A stretch of DNA of 64,000 nucleotides, taken from an uncultured Clostridia bacterium (GTDB taxonomy: Bacteria; Bacillota; Clostridia; Lachnospirales; Lachnospiraceae). The position numbers and the translations under genes were made by a program. The DNA is taken from positions 1 to 64,000 of the forward strand of contig CAOKVX010000011.1 in assembly GCA_948472945.1 (NCBI GenBank), given 5' to 3'. This document shows positions 35,643-45,183 of the stretch, in pieces. A model generated the notes under the pieces. The model searched no databases, was not told the origin of the DNA, and saw nothing but the letters and a program-made list of their open reading frames with translations. Within the stretch, counting starts at the first letter, position 1; each line of letters begins with the position of its first letter.

Positions 35643-36428
35643 TTATAAGAACTCTTTCATCTTGTTTAGAACGGCATAGTCCTCGTCTGGCAGAACCTCA
35701 TGTGCCGCATCCTTTACTTCCTGCCTTGCGCCATAGACCGCACAGCCGTATTCGGCACATTTCATCAGACCGATATCATTTAGGTTGTCTCCAAATGTCA
35801 TTGTCTCATACCTTGTAACGCCAAGTTTTTCCTGTAGCTTGACTACCGCATTGCCCTTGTCAACGTCATCACGTATAAAATCAACCCAATGCTTTCCGGC
35901 CCCCATTATGCTTATATTACTTCCAAAATGTTTTTTTGCCGCCTCTGACGCGACAGCCGCGTCAACTCCGCTAATAAACATTGCAAGTTTTACAATCGGC
36001 TCATCAATCCCAAGGACATTTTCAACACACTGAAGGTCGATGCTGTATCCGTTTCTAATCCAGTCTATAAATTCCTTGTCAGTGCTTTCAGAATAAGAAT
36101 ATTTTTCCGTAGTCACGAGAATATTGCTTCCCGATACGCTTCGTATATAACTTACAACATCGGCGACGGTTTCTTCGTTTATCGCATAACTTACTATAGT
36201 CTGCCCTTTCTCTGTCACACACGCCCCATTATTCGATATAAACACGGCGTCATTTTCAAGCTCCGGAAATACACCTAATATGCTCTCGTAAGACCTTCCG
36301 CTAGCAATTGCAAATGTTATTCCCTTTTTTATAAGGCTTCTGACCGTTTCCGTAATCTGCGGCTGCGGTTCTGAAGTTCCCTCAGTCAGAAGCGTACCGT
36401 CAACATCCGTTACTATAAGCTTAATCAT
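35643..36428 (-). CDS. Cof-type HAD phosphatase
   Basis: 261 residues from ATG 36428 (GAGG 9 bases upstream). HAD motif I is LIVTDVDGTLLTEG, followed by a Cof-type cap, IASGRSYESI (motif II), and MTFGDNLNDIGLMKCA (motif IV). Such enzymes dephosphorylate sugar phosphates or flavin nucleotides in the cytoplasm. It lies 77 bases downstream of uxaC, so could serve uronate use, but this is inference. Confidence 0.9.
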   Translation of the reverse strand: MIKLIVTDVDGTLLTEGTSEPQPQITETVRSLIKKGITFAIASGRSYESILGVFPELENDAVFISNNGACVTEKGQTIVSYAINEETVADVVSYIRSVSGSNILVTTEKYSYSESTDKEFIDWIRNGYSIDLQCVENVLGIDEPIVKLAMFISGVDAAVASEAAKKHFGSNISIMGAGKHWVDFIRDDVDKGNAVVKLQEKLGVTRYETMTFGDNLNDIGLMKCAEYGCAVYGARQEVKDAAHEVLPDEDYAVLNKMKEFL

Positions 36429-36504
36429 AATACATACCTCATTTATCATTCATCTTTTTTTAACCATCCCAAAAAAATACGTACATAAATTTAATAGGCT
36501 CCAA

Positions 36505-37923
36505 TTACACTTTTTTTAAGTTAAATCCGAAATAGTCCACAGCGTTATTATAAGAGATACCTTTTATTATAGTCGACAAAAGTTTATCGTAGTCAGGATA
36601 TTCCCCGTTTTCAACCCATCCTCCGATTACACGGCACAATATTCTTCTAAAATAGTCATGCCTCGTATATGAAAGAAATGATCGGGAATCGGTTAACATT
36701 CCGACAAAATTACCAAGCGCGGACGTACTCGCAAGTGATTTTATCTGGTTAACCATTCCGTCAAAATGGTCGTTAAACCACCACGCAGAGCCGTGCTGTA
36801 TTCTGCCCTTTAATCCTCCCTGAAAACAGCCTATAATAGTTCCGATTACAGCATTGTCAGCGGGATTTAGAGAGTAGAGTATTGTCTTTGGTACCGTCTC
36901 CTTAACTGCAAGAGCGTTCATAAAATCCGCAAGCTGGTCCGCCGGGGTGTAATTACTTATACAGTCAAATCCGGTATCAGCCCCAACCCTGTCAAACATA
37001 TACGTGTTGTTGTCTCTCTTACATCCGTAGTGAAGCTGCATAACCCATCCACGCCTGCAATACTCTGCCGCCATCCTGAGCATAAATGAAGTTTTATACT
37101 TCATACATTCGGACTCACTGAGCGCGCCGCCGTTTAAAGCCTTTTTGAATATATCGCTTACTTCGTCCTCTGCCGCAGGATTATACATAACATACAAAAG
37201 ACCGTGGTCGCTCACTGTGCAGCCATTTTCTTCAAAATAATCCATTCTCTTATCGAGCGCCGCGTACAGTGAATCCATATCCTTTATTTCTATACCGGCC
37301 GATTCGCCAAGCATACTAAGATATTCGGCAAAATCCGCTTTTTCAATATTCATCGCCCTGTCAGGCCTCCATGCAGGCAGAACCTGCACGTCAAACGTAT
37401 CGTCGTCCGCAAGTTTTTTGTGCCATTCAAGCGAATCGGCAGGGTCGTCGGTTGTACATATAAGCTTTACATTTGACTTTCTTATTATATTCCTTACAGA
37501 AAAATCCTTTGTCCTAAGCTTTTCGTTGCAGAGATTCCACACTTCGTCCGCAGTTTCCTCATTTAGATTGCCGCCGAAACCAAAGTAATATCTCAGCTCA
37601 AGGTGAGACCAGTGGTACAGGGGATTTCCGATAAGAAGCGGCATTACTGAAGCCCACTTCTTAAATTTGTCGTAGTCTTTCGCATCGCCCGTTATATATT
37701 TCTCAGCTATACCGCATGTTCTCATCTGCCGCCACTTATAATGGTCACCGCCAAGCCAAACCTGCGAGATATTGTCAAACTGCCTGTCCTCGTATATCTC
37801 CTGCGGGTTTATATGGCAGTGGTAGTCAATCACAGGTATTACTTCCATATCGGCATAATTTTTATATAACCGTTTTGCAGCATCGGAATCAAGCAGAAAA
37901 TCCCCGTCCATAAATGGTTTCAT
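36505..37923 (-). CDS. uxaC: Glucuronate isomerase
   Basis: 472 residues from ATG 37923, chosen for the AAAGGA 11 bases upstream rather than 37947. It converts D-glucuronate to D-fructuronate (and galacturonate to tagaturonate). The amidohydrolase-like metal site VIDYHCHINPQEI, TTDDPADSLEWH, LHYGCKRDNN and DSRSFLSYTRHDYFRR blocks are typical. It lies directly after uxuB in a uronate operon. Confidence 0.96.
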   Translation of the reverse strand: MKPFMDGDFLLDSDAAKRLYKNYADMEVIPVIDYHCHINPQEIYEDRQFDNISQVWLGGDHYKWRQMRTCGIAEKYITGDAKDYDKFKKWASVMPLLIGNPLYHWSHLELRYYFGFGGNLNEETADEVWNLCNEKLRTKDFSVRNIIRKSNVKLICTTDDPADSLEWHKKLADDDTFDVQVLPAWRPDRAMNIEKADFAEYLSMLGESAGIEIKDMDSLYAALDKRMDYFEENGCTVSDHGLLYVMYNPAAEDEVSDIFKKALNGGALSESECMKYKTSFMLRMAAEYCRRGWVMQLHYGCKRDNNTYMFDRVGADTGFDCISNYTPADQLADFMNALAVKETVPKTILYSLNPADNAVIGTIIGCFQGGLKGRIQHGSAWWFNDHFDGMVNQIKSLASTSALGNFVGMLTDSRSFLSYTRHDYFRRILCRVIGGWVENGEYPDYDKLLSTIIKGISYNNAVDYFGFNLKKV

Positions 37924-38003
37924 AATATATATTATCCTTTCTTGCATTTTTATTTCGCCATTTTTTGATTACAGCTCTTTTTTATATAATAATCTTTATA
38001 TAA

Positions 38004-39611
38004 TCACAGATGTTTTTTCAGCGTCGCCCTCACTGCGCCTATTCCCGCTATCTCCTCGGCAAAAAGTTCTTCTACTCTCTCGCCTATTCCCGCATCGTAT
38101 AGGCTGCAGCCAAATATCGCCTCATTTGACAGTATACCACGAAGCTTATCTCCTACGCTTTCAGGCTCGCCGAGCTTTACGCCGTCAAGACCCTCTCTAA
38201 GCTCGTCAAGCATTGGGTCGGGCGAGAGCTCAAAAGGTCTGCCGTCGTCGTCAACCGCAAGCAGGTATCGAAGCCATCCCGCTATTGCAAGCGGTATATA
38301 GCGCAGGCTTTCCGCAGTGCCGTATTTTTTTACATAAGATTTTACAGTTTCACCGTATCGTATTCCAACTTTCTGTGAGGTGTCGCAGGCGATTCTCTGA
38401 GGCGTGTCAGGTATAAACACATTAGTAAGCCTCTCCTCAATAACCTCCCTCACAAAATCTTCAGGCGACAGTATTCCCGGGTCGCACACCACTTTCATTC
38501 CCTCGGCAGGTCCAATTCCATCTACAAGCTTAACAAGCTGCTCATCTTTCATTTCTTCGGCAATAGAAGTATATCCGAGCATACATCCGTATACTGCAAG
38601 CGCAGTGTGGAGGGGATTGAGGCATGTCGTAACTTTCATCCTCTCGACCTCATTTACCGTATTCCTGTCCGTCATATATACGCCGCCCTTTTCAAGGGCA
38701 GGCCTTCCATTAGGGAAATTATCCTCAACCACTAGATACTGCGGGCCCTCCGCATTTACAAACGGCGCGATATATGTATTTTTTGCCGTTATTACAGGCT
38801 GCATATCCTCAACGCCAGACTTCTCAAGCATATCGGCAATATCGGTGCTTGGACGAGGCGTAATTTTGTCTATCATCGTCCAAGGGAATGAAATAATGCT
38901 CTCGTCAGTTATATAATCGACAAATTCCTGCGGGACATATCCGGCATTTTTCCACTCATTTGCAACAGTTAGTACTGAATTCTTAAGCTTCTCGCCATTG
39001 TGCGAGCAGTTGTCCATGCTGACAACCGCAAGCGGGGCTGCGCCGCTTTTGTAGCGCTCATACAACAATGAGGCAACTACGGCCATCGCACATGCCGGCC
39101 TGTCAGGACCGTTTTCTATATCGGGCTTCACAAATGGAAGATAATCGCCGTCGCTTCCTCTGAGTGCATATCCTTTCTCGGTTATCGTAAATGAGAGCAT
39201 CTGAAGACCGCCGTCTTTAAATATCTCAACAAGGCGGTTCCACGAAGCCTCGTTATTCCTGTCTGCCGGAACAGCCTCCGCAAGCGAGCCGACAACCTTT
39301 TTCTCAGTTGTTCCGTCTGCTTTCAGCGTGACCGCAAGCACCATGTTGTCATAAGGCTTATATATTCTGTCAATTATCTCATAGTCAAACGTCTCCGCAC
39401 AGATTATTCCCGTATCGGCCTCCCCGCAGCTTATAAGCTTATCCTGTATTCCGCCTATAAATATTCGAAATATATTTCCGACTCCGAAATGTACCCATTT
39501 TGGAGCTGCAATCGTGTTTTCCCTTATTTTTTCTACATCGTAGCCCGGTATCTCTATTCCGGCTTTCTCCCATTCAGACTTATTTTTTAGACCGTCCAAT
39601 GTTAATTTCAT
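38004..39611 (-). CDS. uxuB: Fructuronate reductase (mannitol dehydrogenase family)
   Basis: 535 residues. It reduces D-fructuronate to D-mannonate with NADH. Diagnostic blocks are WVHFGVGNIFRIFIGG near the N-terminus (nucleotide-binding), SMDNCSHNGEKLKNSV and NPLHTALAVYGCMLGY (substrate Lys/His region). ATG 39611 has AGGTCAGG upstream. UxuA (mannonate dehydratase) is expected for the next step but is not in the window. Confidence 0.94.
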   Translation of the reverse strand: MKLTLDGLKNKSEWEKAGIEIPGYDVEKIRENTIAAPKWVHFGVGNIFRIFIGGIQDKLISCGEADTGIICAETFDYEIIDRIYKPYDNMVLAVTLKADGTTEKKVVGSLAEAVPADRNNEASWNRLVEIFKDGGLQMLSFTITEKGYALRGSDGDYLPFVKPDIENGPDRPACAMAVVASLLYERYKSGAAPLAVVSMDNCSHNGEKLKNSVLTVANEWKNAGYVPQEFVDYITDESIISFPWTMIDKITPRPSTDIADMLEKSGVEDMQPVITAKNTYIAPFVNAEGPQYLVVEDNFPNGRPALEKGGVYMTDRNTVNEVERMKVTTCLNPLHTALAVYGCMLGYTSIAEEMKDEQLVKLVDGIGPAEGMKVVCDPGILSPEDFVREVIEERLTNVFIPDTPQRIACDTSQKVGIRYGETVKSYVKKYGTAESLRYIPLAIAGWLRYLLAVDDDGRPFELSPDPMLDELREGLDGVKLGEPESVGDKLRGILSNEAIFGCSLYDAGIGERVEELFAEEIAGIGAVRATLKKHL

Positions 39612-39738
39612 TCAGCGCACCTGACCTTTCATATATAAAATATATAATTTTATCTATAAATATTTATCACATTTATATTTTAATAAATATACCACGAAAT
39701 CAACTATAACATATCTGATGCCAAAACCACATTTATTC

Positions 39739-40773
39739 CTATCTCTGAACACGGCCCGAACCGTCGCCGTCTGCCAAGTTCTGCACCTCTTCCCTTGTGA
39801 CAAGGTTAAAATCACCCGGAATCGTATGTTTCAGCGCGGATGCCGCAACACCGAACTCCAGCGCCTGCTTCATATCCTTTCCGTCAAGAAGCCCGCATAT
39901 CACTCCCGCTGCAAACGAATCTCCTCCGCCTACCCTGTCTACAATAGGATGCACGGAATAAGTCTTAGAGTGATAAAATTCTCTCGAAGCTCCGTCCATA
40001 ATACATGCCGACCATCCATTGTCTGATGCAGAATACGACTGTCTGAGAGAACTTACTATATATTTGAAACCAAACTCATCCGCCATGCGGTTAAAAATCT
40101 CCTCATATCCCGCAAGGTTAAGCTCACCCTTTGTCACGTCCGTTGATTCGGCTTTGAATCCCAAAACTTTCTCCGCATCCTCCTCATTACCTATACATAC
40201 GTCAACATACTGCATAAGTTCCGTCATAACCTTTTTTGCTTTCTCGCTCGACCATAATTTCTTGCGGAAATTTAGGTCTACAGATACCGTTACCCCGGCT
40301 TTCTTTGCCGCCTTAAGCGCATATCCGGTAAGCTCTACGGCGCTGTCCGATATTGCAGGCGTTATCCCTGTGAAATGAAACCACTCTGCGCCGTCAAATA
40401 TCGCTTCAAAATCAAATTCCTCCGGCTTCGCCGTAGATATTGAACTGTGCGCCCTGTCATATACTACGTTGCTCGCCCTCATCGCCGAGCCTGTCTCAAG
40501 AAAATATATTCCAAGCCTCTCCCCGCTTTTAACTATGTACTCACAGCCTACGTTATGTTTTCTCAATGCCGCTACCGCACACTCCCCAATCGGGTTGTCC
40601 GGAACCGCGGTGACATATTTTGCATCGTATCCGTAGTTTGCAAGAGATACCGCGACATTTGCCTCCCCGCCTCCATAACACACGTCAAATTCATCCGCCT
40701 GAATAAACCTCTCGTTACCCGGTGTAGACAGACGCAGCATAATCTCGCCCATCGTGACAACTTTTTTTCCCAT
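39739..40773 (-). CDS. kdgK: 2-keto-3-deoxygluconate kinase (PfkB family)
   Basis: 344 residues. The PfkB fold is shown by TMGEIMLRLSTPG, the YGGGEANVAVSLANYGY glycine motif, and the catalytic base in DRVGGGDSFAAGVICGLLDG. It phosphorylates KDG to KDPG before aldol cleavage. Placement immediately before uxuB and uxaC supports KDG over ribose or fructose as substrate. The eda aldolase is not in the window. Confidence 0.9.
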   Translation of the reverse strand: MGKKVVTMGEIMLRLSTPGNERFIQADEFDVCYGGGEANVAVSLANYGYDAKYVTAVPDNPIGECAVAALRKHNVGCEYIVKSGERLGIYFLETGSAMRASNVVYDRAHSSISTAKPEEFDFEAIFDGAEWFHFTGITPAISDSAVELTGYALKAAKKAGVTVSVDLNFRKKLWSSEKAKKVMTELMQYVDVCIGNEEDAEKVLGFKAESTDVTKGELNLAGYEEIFNRMADEFGFKYIVSSLRQSYSASDNGWSACIMDGASREFYHSKTYSVHPIVDRVGGGDSFAAGVICGLLDGKDMKQALEFGVAASALKHTIPGDFNLVTREEVQNLADGDGSGRVQR

Positions 40774-40898
40774 AACATAACTCTCCTAACTTGTTTTTAT
40801 ATTAAACCATTCTTCCATGACGCAAGCGTATAGCAAGCCGTCACACTTCTCCGCAAAACCCTCTGTAAAAACCTGACAAAACACAGCGGCATAGTACA

Positions 40899-41024
40899 AT
40901 TGATTACCACATTCAGCTAAACACTATTTGAACACGTCAGCACTTGATTTTACTCAGTAAAATCTTAGTACTGCTACGTGTGAAATAAGCGAAAGCGGGT
41001 GTTTTGATGAATGTGGTAATCAAT
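40899..41024. repeat. Palindromic element E2 with the same core as E1
   Basis: Perfect 17-base arms ATTGATTACCACATTCA (40899-40915) and complement (41008-41024), the right arm touching the prfC stop codon. The centre matches E1: AACACGTC.GCACTTGATTTTAC and AAAATCTTAGT.CTGCTACGT are shared, then a GC-GAAA-GC hairpin. It occupies most of the gap between prfC and kdgK. Confidence 0.75.
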
Positions 41025-42607
41025 CACCTCCCAAACTCACTCAGCTCAAGCCCTTCGTTGCGCTCAAGCACTGTCTTTATGCTCCAAGGGTGGGTGAACA
41101 AAAGAAGCGGGCGGCCTTTGAGGTCCTTTATTCTCTTCGTGTCCGAGGTGACCGAAAGCGAAGATATGTCAATTCCGTCATTTTGTATCCATCTGATATG
41201 TTCATAAGGGAGCTGCTCCATCCTTATGTCAACTCCATACTCATTCTCAAGGCGGAATTTAAGCACATCGAATTGAAGCACTCCCACAACCCCGGCAATT
41301 ATCTCCTCCATTCCGGTATTGTATTCCTGAAATATTTGGACGGCTCCCTCAAGGGCAATCTGCTCTATTCCCTTTATGAACTGCTTGCGCTTCATCGTAT
41401 CAACCTGCCTGATTCTCGCAAAATGCTCCGGCGCAAATGTCGGGATGCCCTCATACGCAAATTTCTTTTTAGGAGAACAGACCGTATCGCCTATCGCAAA
41501 TATACCGGGGTCAAACACTCCGATAATATCTCCCGCGTAGGCCTCCTCAACATGCTTTCTCTCCTGAGCCATCATCTGCTGAGGCTGAGTAAGCTTTATT
41601 TTTCTGCCGCCCTGAACGTGATAGACCTCGTTTGAAGCGTCAAACCTGCCCGAGCATATCCTCATAAACGCTATTCTGTCGCGGTGCGCCTTATTCATAT
41701 TCGCCTGAATCTTAAACACAAACGCAGAGAAATCCTCGTCAAACGGATTGATAATTCCCGCGTCGCTGCATCGGGGCAGCGGCGTCGTTGTCATCTTTAG
41801 AAAATGCTTGAGAAAAGTCTCCACTCCGAAATTGGTCAGCGCCGAGCCAAAAAATACAGGCGAAAGTTCACCGTTTTGTACCCTCTCAAGGTCAAATTCA
41901 TCACTGGCCCCGTCGAGAAGCTCTATATCCTCCAGCAGCTTTTCATGCAGAGGCGGCGTGAGAAGCTCGTCGAGCCCCCCGTCGCTAAGACCTGCCTCGA
42001 CCGCCTCGGTCTTGTGGCCGTTGTCGCCCTGTATGAACCTGGATATTATTCCGCTCTGCCTGTCATAGACACCTTTAAACGCCTTTCCTGAGCCAATAGG
42101 CCAATTTACCGGGCAAGTCCTTATTCCAAGCACTGTCTCAATCTCATCAATAAGTTCAAAGGCGTCGTTTGCCTCTCTGTCCATCTTATTAATGAATGTA
42201 AATATAGGAATCTTTCTCATCACACAGACCTTAAAAAGCTTGATTGTCTGCGCCTCAACACCCTTGGAACCGTCAATAACCATAACTGCCGAGTCCGCCG
42301 CCATAAGCGTGCGGTAGGTATCTTCCGAGAAATCCTGATGCCCGGGGGTGTCAAGTATATTGATGCACATATCGTCATACTCAAACTGCATGACGGACGA
42401 GGTTACGGATATACCCCTCTCCTTTTCAATCTGCATCCAGTCTGAAACCGCATGCTTTGCGGCTTTGCGGCCTTTTACACTTCCCGCAAGGTTAATAGCT
42501 CCTCCGTATAAAAGGAATTTCTCCGTGAGCGTCGTCTTACCGGCATCCGGGTGCGATATAATCGCAAATGTTCTTCTCCTGCTTATTTCACTTTTTAAAT
42601 CAGACAT
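41024..42607 (-). CDS. prfC: Peptide chain release factor 3
   Basis: 527 residues from ATG 42607 (GAGAGG upstream). A translational GTPase that recycles RF1/RF2 from the ribosome. Motifs are G1 SHPDAGKTTLTEKFL, the RF3 block GRKAAKHAVSDWMQIEKERG, G3 DTPGHQDFSEDTYRTL and G4 FINKMDREA. Length and motifs exclude EF-G and LepA. It follows miaB by 85 bases. Confidence 0.97.
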   Translation of the reverse strand: MSDLKSEISRRRTFAIISHPDAGKTTLTEKFLLYGGAINLAGSVKGRKAAKHAVSDWMQIEKERGISVTSSVMQFEYDDMCINILDTPGHQDFSEDTYRTLMAADSAVMVIDGSKGVEAQTIKLFKVCVMRKIPIFTFINKMDREANDAFELIDEIETVLGIRTCPVNWPIGSGKAFKGVYDRQSGIISRFIQGDNGHKTEAVEAGLSDGGLDELLTPPLHEKLLEDIELLDGASDEFDLERVQNGELSPVFFGSALTNFGVETFLKHFLKMTTTPLPRCSDAGIINPFDEDFSAFVFKIQANMNKAHRDRIAFMRICSGRFDASNEVYHVQGGRKIKLTQPQQMMAQERKHVEEAYAGDIIGVFDPGIFAIGDTVCSPKKKFAYEGIPTFAPEHFARIRQVDTMKRKQFIKGIEQIALEGAVQIFQEYNTGMEEIIAGVVGVLQFDVLKFRLENEYGVDIRMEQLPYEHIRWIQNDGIDISSLSVTSDTKRIKDLKGRPLLLFTHPWSIKTVLERNEGLELSEFGR

Positions 42608-42692
42608 AACCAACCTCTCTCAATTATAAAACATTATTATATATTCAGGCCCCGCTTATATTATTTTATTCATAAAACCAGACCCGGAGTTC

Positions 42693-44141
42693 TCAAACCA
42701 TGCTGCCGATATAATAAAATCCCCTGCACTCGTCAAGCTTTACATCAACTATGCTTCCAATCAAATCTCTGCCGCCTTCAAAGTGTACAACCGTATTATT
42801 GCCAAGCCTTCCTGTCAACATTCCCTCCTCATGGCTGTCAACATCTTCGACAAGAACCGGCATTGTCTCTCCCTCAAAGCGGGCCGTGCGTTCTGCCGCA
42901 ACCTCCTGCACAGTCTTTAACAGCCTGTCAAAGTTTCGCGTAACAGTCTCCTGCGGAACCTGATTTTCCATCTTTGCCGCAGGCGTTCCTGTTCTCTTTG
43001 AGTACTGGAACGTGAACGCGCTGTCATACCCCACTTTCTTTACGACGTCTATCGTCTCGTCCACGTCCTCGTCTGTTTCTCCCGGAAAGCCAACAATCAA
43101 ATCCGTAGTTATGGAAATATCAGGCATAGCTTTCTTAATCTTATAAACTAATTCAAGATACTGCTCCTTAGTGTATCGCCTGTTCATACTTTTTAAAATA
43201 CGGCTGCTGCCCGACTGAAGCGGCAGATGTATATGACGGCATATTTTCTTTGACGCCGCCATGACTTCAATCAGCTCATCTGACAAATCCTTTGGGTGCG
43301 AAGTCATAAAACGAATTCTCTTCAGTCCGTCTATCTTCTCAATCTCCTTTAGCAGCCCGGCAAATGTCAGAGCCTTGTCAAGATTCTTACCATATGAGTT
43401 GACATTTTGCCCAAGAAGCATTATCTCAATAACGCCGTCGTCGACAAGACGCTTTATCTCTCTTATTATGTCGTCCGGTTTCCTGCTCCTCTCCCTGCCT
43501 CTCACATAGGGAACTATACAGTAGCTGCAGAAGTTATTGCAGCCATACATTATGTTGACGCCGCATTTAAAATCATACTTCCTGTCAACCGGTAGCTCCT
43601 CAACAATCAAATCAGATTCTTTCCATATATCAATAATCTGCTCCCCGGACTTAAGCCTTGCATATAAAAGCTCGGCAAACTTAAATATGTTATGCGTGCC
43701 GAACACAATATCCACAAATCTATACGACCGCCTTATCTTTTCTATGACATGCTCTTCCTGCATCATGCAGCCGCAGATTCCTATTATCATTTCAGGATTA
43801 TTTTTTTTAATTCGCTTTAACTGCCCCAGACGGCCGTACACCCTCTCGTTGGCATTTTCACGCACAGTACACGTATTGTACAGGACAAAATCGGCTTTCT
43901 CACTATCAGCCTCAACAAACCCAATTTGTTCCAGTATCGCAATTATTTTTTCAGAATCATGGAAATTCATCTGACAGCCGAACGTCTGTATAAAAAAAGA
44001 CGGTTTTCTTCCAATACGCCCTCTCAGCTCATTTACATACTCCACGCATTTTCCAATGAAATAATACTGCCTTGCAGGTTCTTCAGCCGGCGGTTCACAA
44101 TTTAATTCTATATTTTTTAATATATCAATATCATCATACAT
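42693..44141 (-). CDS. miaB: tRNA-2-methylthio-N6-dimethylallyladenosine synthase
   Basis: 482 residues from ATG 44141; the frame is open to 44270 but the extra 43 residues are unlike the family. It adds a methylthio group to i6A37 of tRNAs. Order: N-terminal UPF0004 with cysteines in FFIQTFGCQMNFHDSE, YNTCTVRENA and GICGCMMQEEH; radical SAM cluster CNNFCSYCIVPYVRGRERSR; C-terminal TRAM. The start region lacks a strong ribosome site. Confidence 0.95.
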   Translation of the reverse strand: MYDDIDILKNIELNCEPPAEEPARQYYFIGKCVEYVNELRGRIGRKPSFFIQTFGCQMNFHDSEKIIAILEQIGFVEADSEKADFVLYNTCTVRENANERVYGRLGQLKRIKKNNPEMIIGICGCMMQEEHVIEKIRRSYRFVDIVFGTHNIFKFAELLYARLKSGEQIIDIWKESDLIVEELPVDRKYDFKCGVNIMYGCNNFCSYCIVPYVRGRERSRKPDDIIREIKRLVDDGVIEIMLLGQNVNSYGKNLDKALTFAGLLKEIEKIDGLKRIRFMTSHPKDLSDELIEVMAASKKICRHIHLPLQSGSSRILKSMNRRYTKEQYLELVYKIKKAMPDISITTDLIVGFPGETDEDVDETIDVVKKVGYDSAFTFQYSKRTGTPAAKMENQVPQETVTRNFDRLLKTVQEVAAERTARFEGETMPVLVEDVDSHEEGMLTGRLGNNTVVHFEGGRDLIGSIVDVKLDECRGFYYIGSMV

Positions 44142-44302
44142 TTTTATTAATTTTAGTTCCCTTCTACTATATGGTTCTTGTATATGCCTCTCAAAACATA
44201 TGGTTCTAAAAATTTCTGCGTTTTTACAGAAAAGATATAATAATGTCGTGCGAGATATATTATACTGCAAAATAACATTATTTTCATCTATATTTGGATT
44301 TA

Positions 44303-45181
44303 TTAATAATCAAGCGTCCTCTTTTCATAGAGAAATACGGCGCAAACCACTGAAACGCACGAAATTATAAATGCCGCCAAAGTCAAGGTAATCCATTCTC
44401 TCATATTATGTACCACAAAAGGATTAGCCCACGACAATGGCGAGAACCATCTAAACCCGTCTAAAAATTCAAAATTTTCAAAAAGGCCCGGGTGCGGCTT
44501 TTTTAAATAATCCATTATCCACAAAACAACATTTTTTAGTTTGTACAGACCGCCTGCTATCAGAGTTCCGAAAATAATAAAATTCACGAACACCGAAGCC
44601 CTGTATTCGCTCTTTTTTCTCTTGTAAACAGCATATATATACGTAAACGACAACAATAAGATTCCGATTATAATTCCCCCGCACATCATAGGCAGCATTT
44701 CTTTTATATTACCCGCAATATTGCGTGTTTTCATTCCCGCGGCGACACCCATAAGCATCATTCCCGCAAACCACAATATGTATGTTGTTACAAAAGATAC
44801 AGCTGAAGCTATGTACTTTGAAATAATAATTGCCTTTCGTGAAAAAAGCTGGTTGCACATATAAAATATTGAGCCATTTTTTTCATCCCGGTCCACGTCA
44901 GAAAATACCCCTTTGCACACGTTCCACATTATATAAATATTTGAAAACATTATAATCACTTTTATGTAAAACCAATAGTTGTAATTCAGTTCTTTTTCAA
45001 GTCCCAGCAGCCTGTACGCCGGCTCCGGCAGCATATATATATATGCGCCAAAGACTTTCAATGCGTCCGAGGCAAAAATACACGCCGCCATACACAGCGC
45101 GGGCGCAGCCAGCTGCACAAGTACATCCCTGATTACATCACGCCTTTTGTACCTAAACTCGCGTTTCAATAAATAACCCAT
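44303..45181 (-). CDS. ABC-2-type permease
   Basis: 292 residues with about six membrane helices, starting MGYLLKREFRYKRRDVIRD. Three stretches such as ALCMAACIFASDA and CGGIIIGILLLSFTYIYAV mark the membrane part. ATG 45181 lies three bases after the stop of the ATPase-like gene, with GGGAG upstream, so the two are cotranscribed and presumably form a complex. The substrate is unknown. Being behind a papain-fold gene and near a peptide-maturation cluster, it might move or protect against a peptide; this is inference. Confidence 0.8.
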   Translation of the reverse strand: MGYLLKREFRYKRRDVIRDVLVQLAAPALCMAACIFASDALKVFGAYIYMLPEPAYRLLGLEKELNYNYWFYIKVIIMFSNIYIMWNVCKGVFSDVDRDEKNGSIFYMCNQLFSRKAIIISKYIASAVSFVTTYILWFAGMMLMGVAAGMKTRNIAGNIKEMLPMMCGGIIIGILLLSFTYIYAVYKRKKSEYRASVFVNFIIFGTLIAGGLYKLKNVVLWIMDYLKKPHPGLFENFEFLDGFRWFSPLSWANPFVVHNMREWITLTLAAFIISCVSVVCAVFLYEKRTLDY

Positions 45182-45183
45182 AT

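Noticed and set aside
42693..44270. Long start of miaB at 44270
   Set aside because: The 43 extra residues are not typical of MiaB; the ATG at 44141 gives a normal N-terminus, although its ribosome site is weak.
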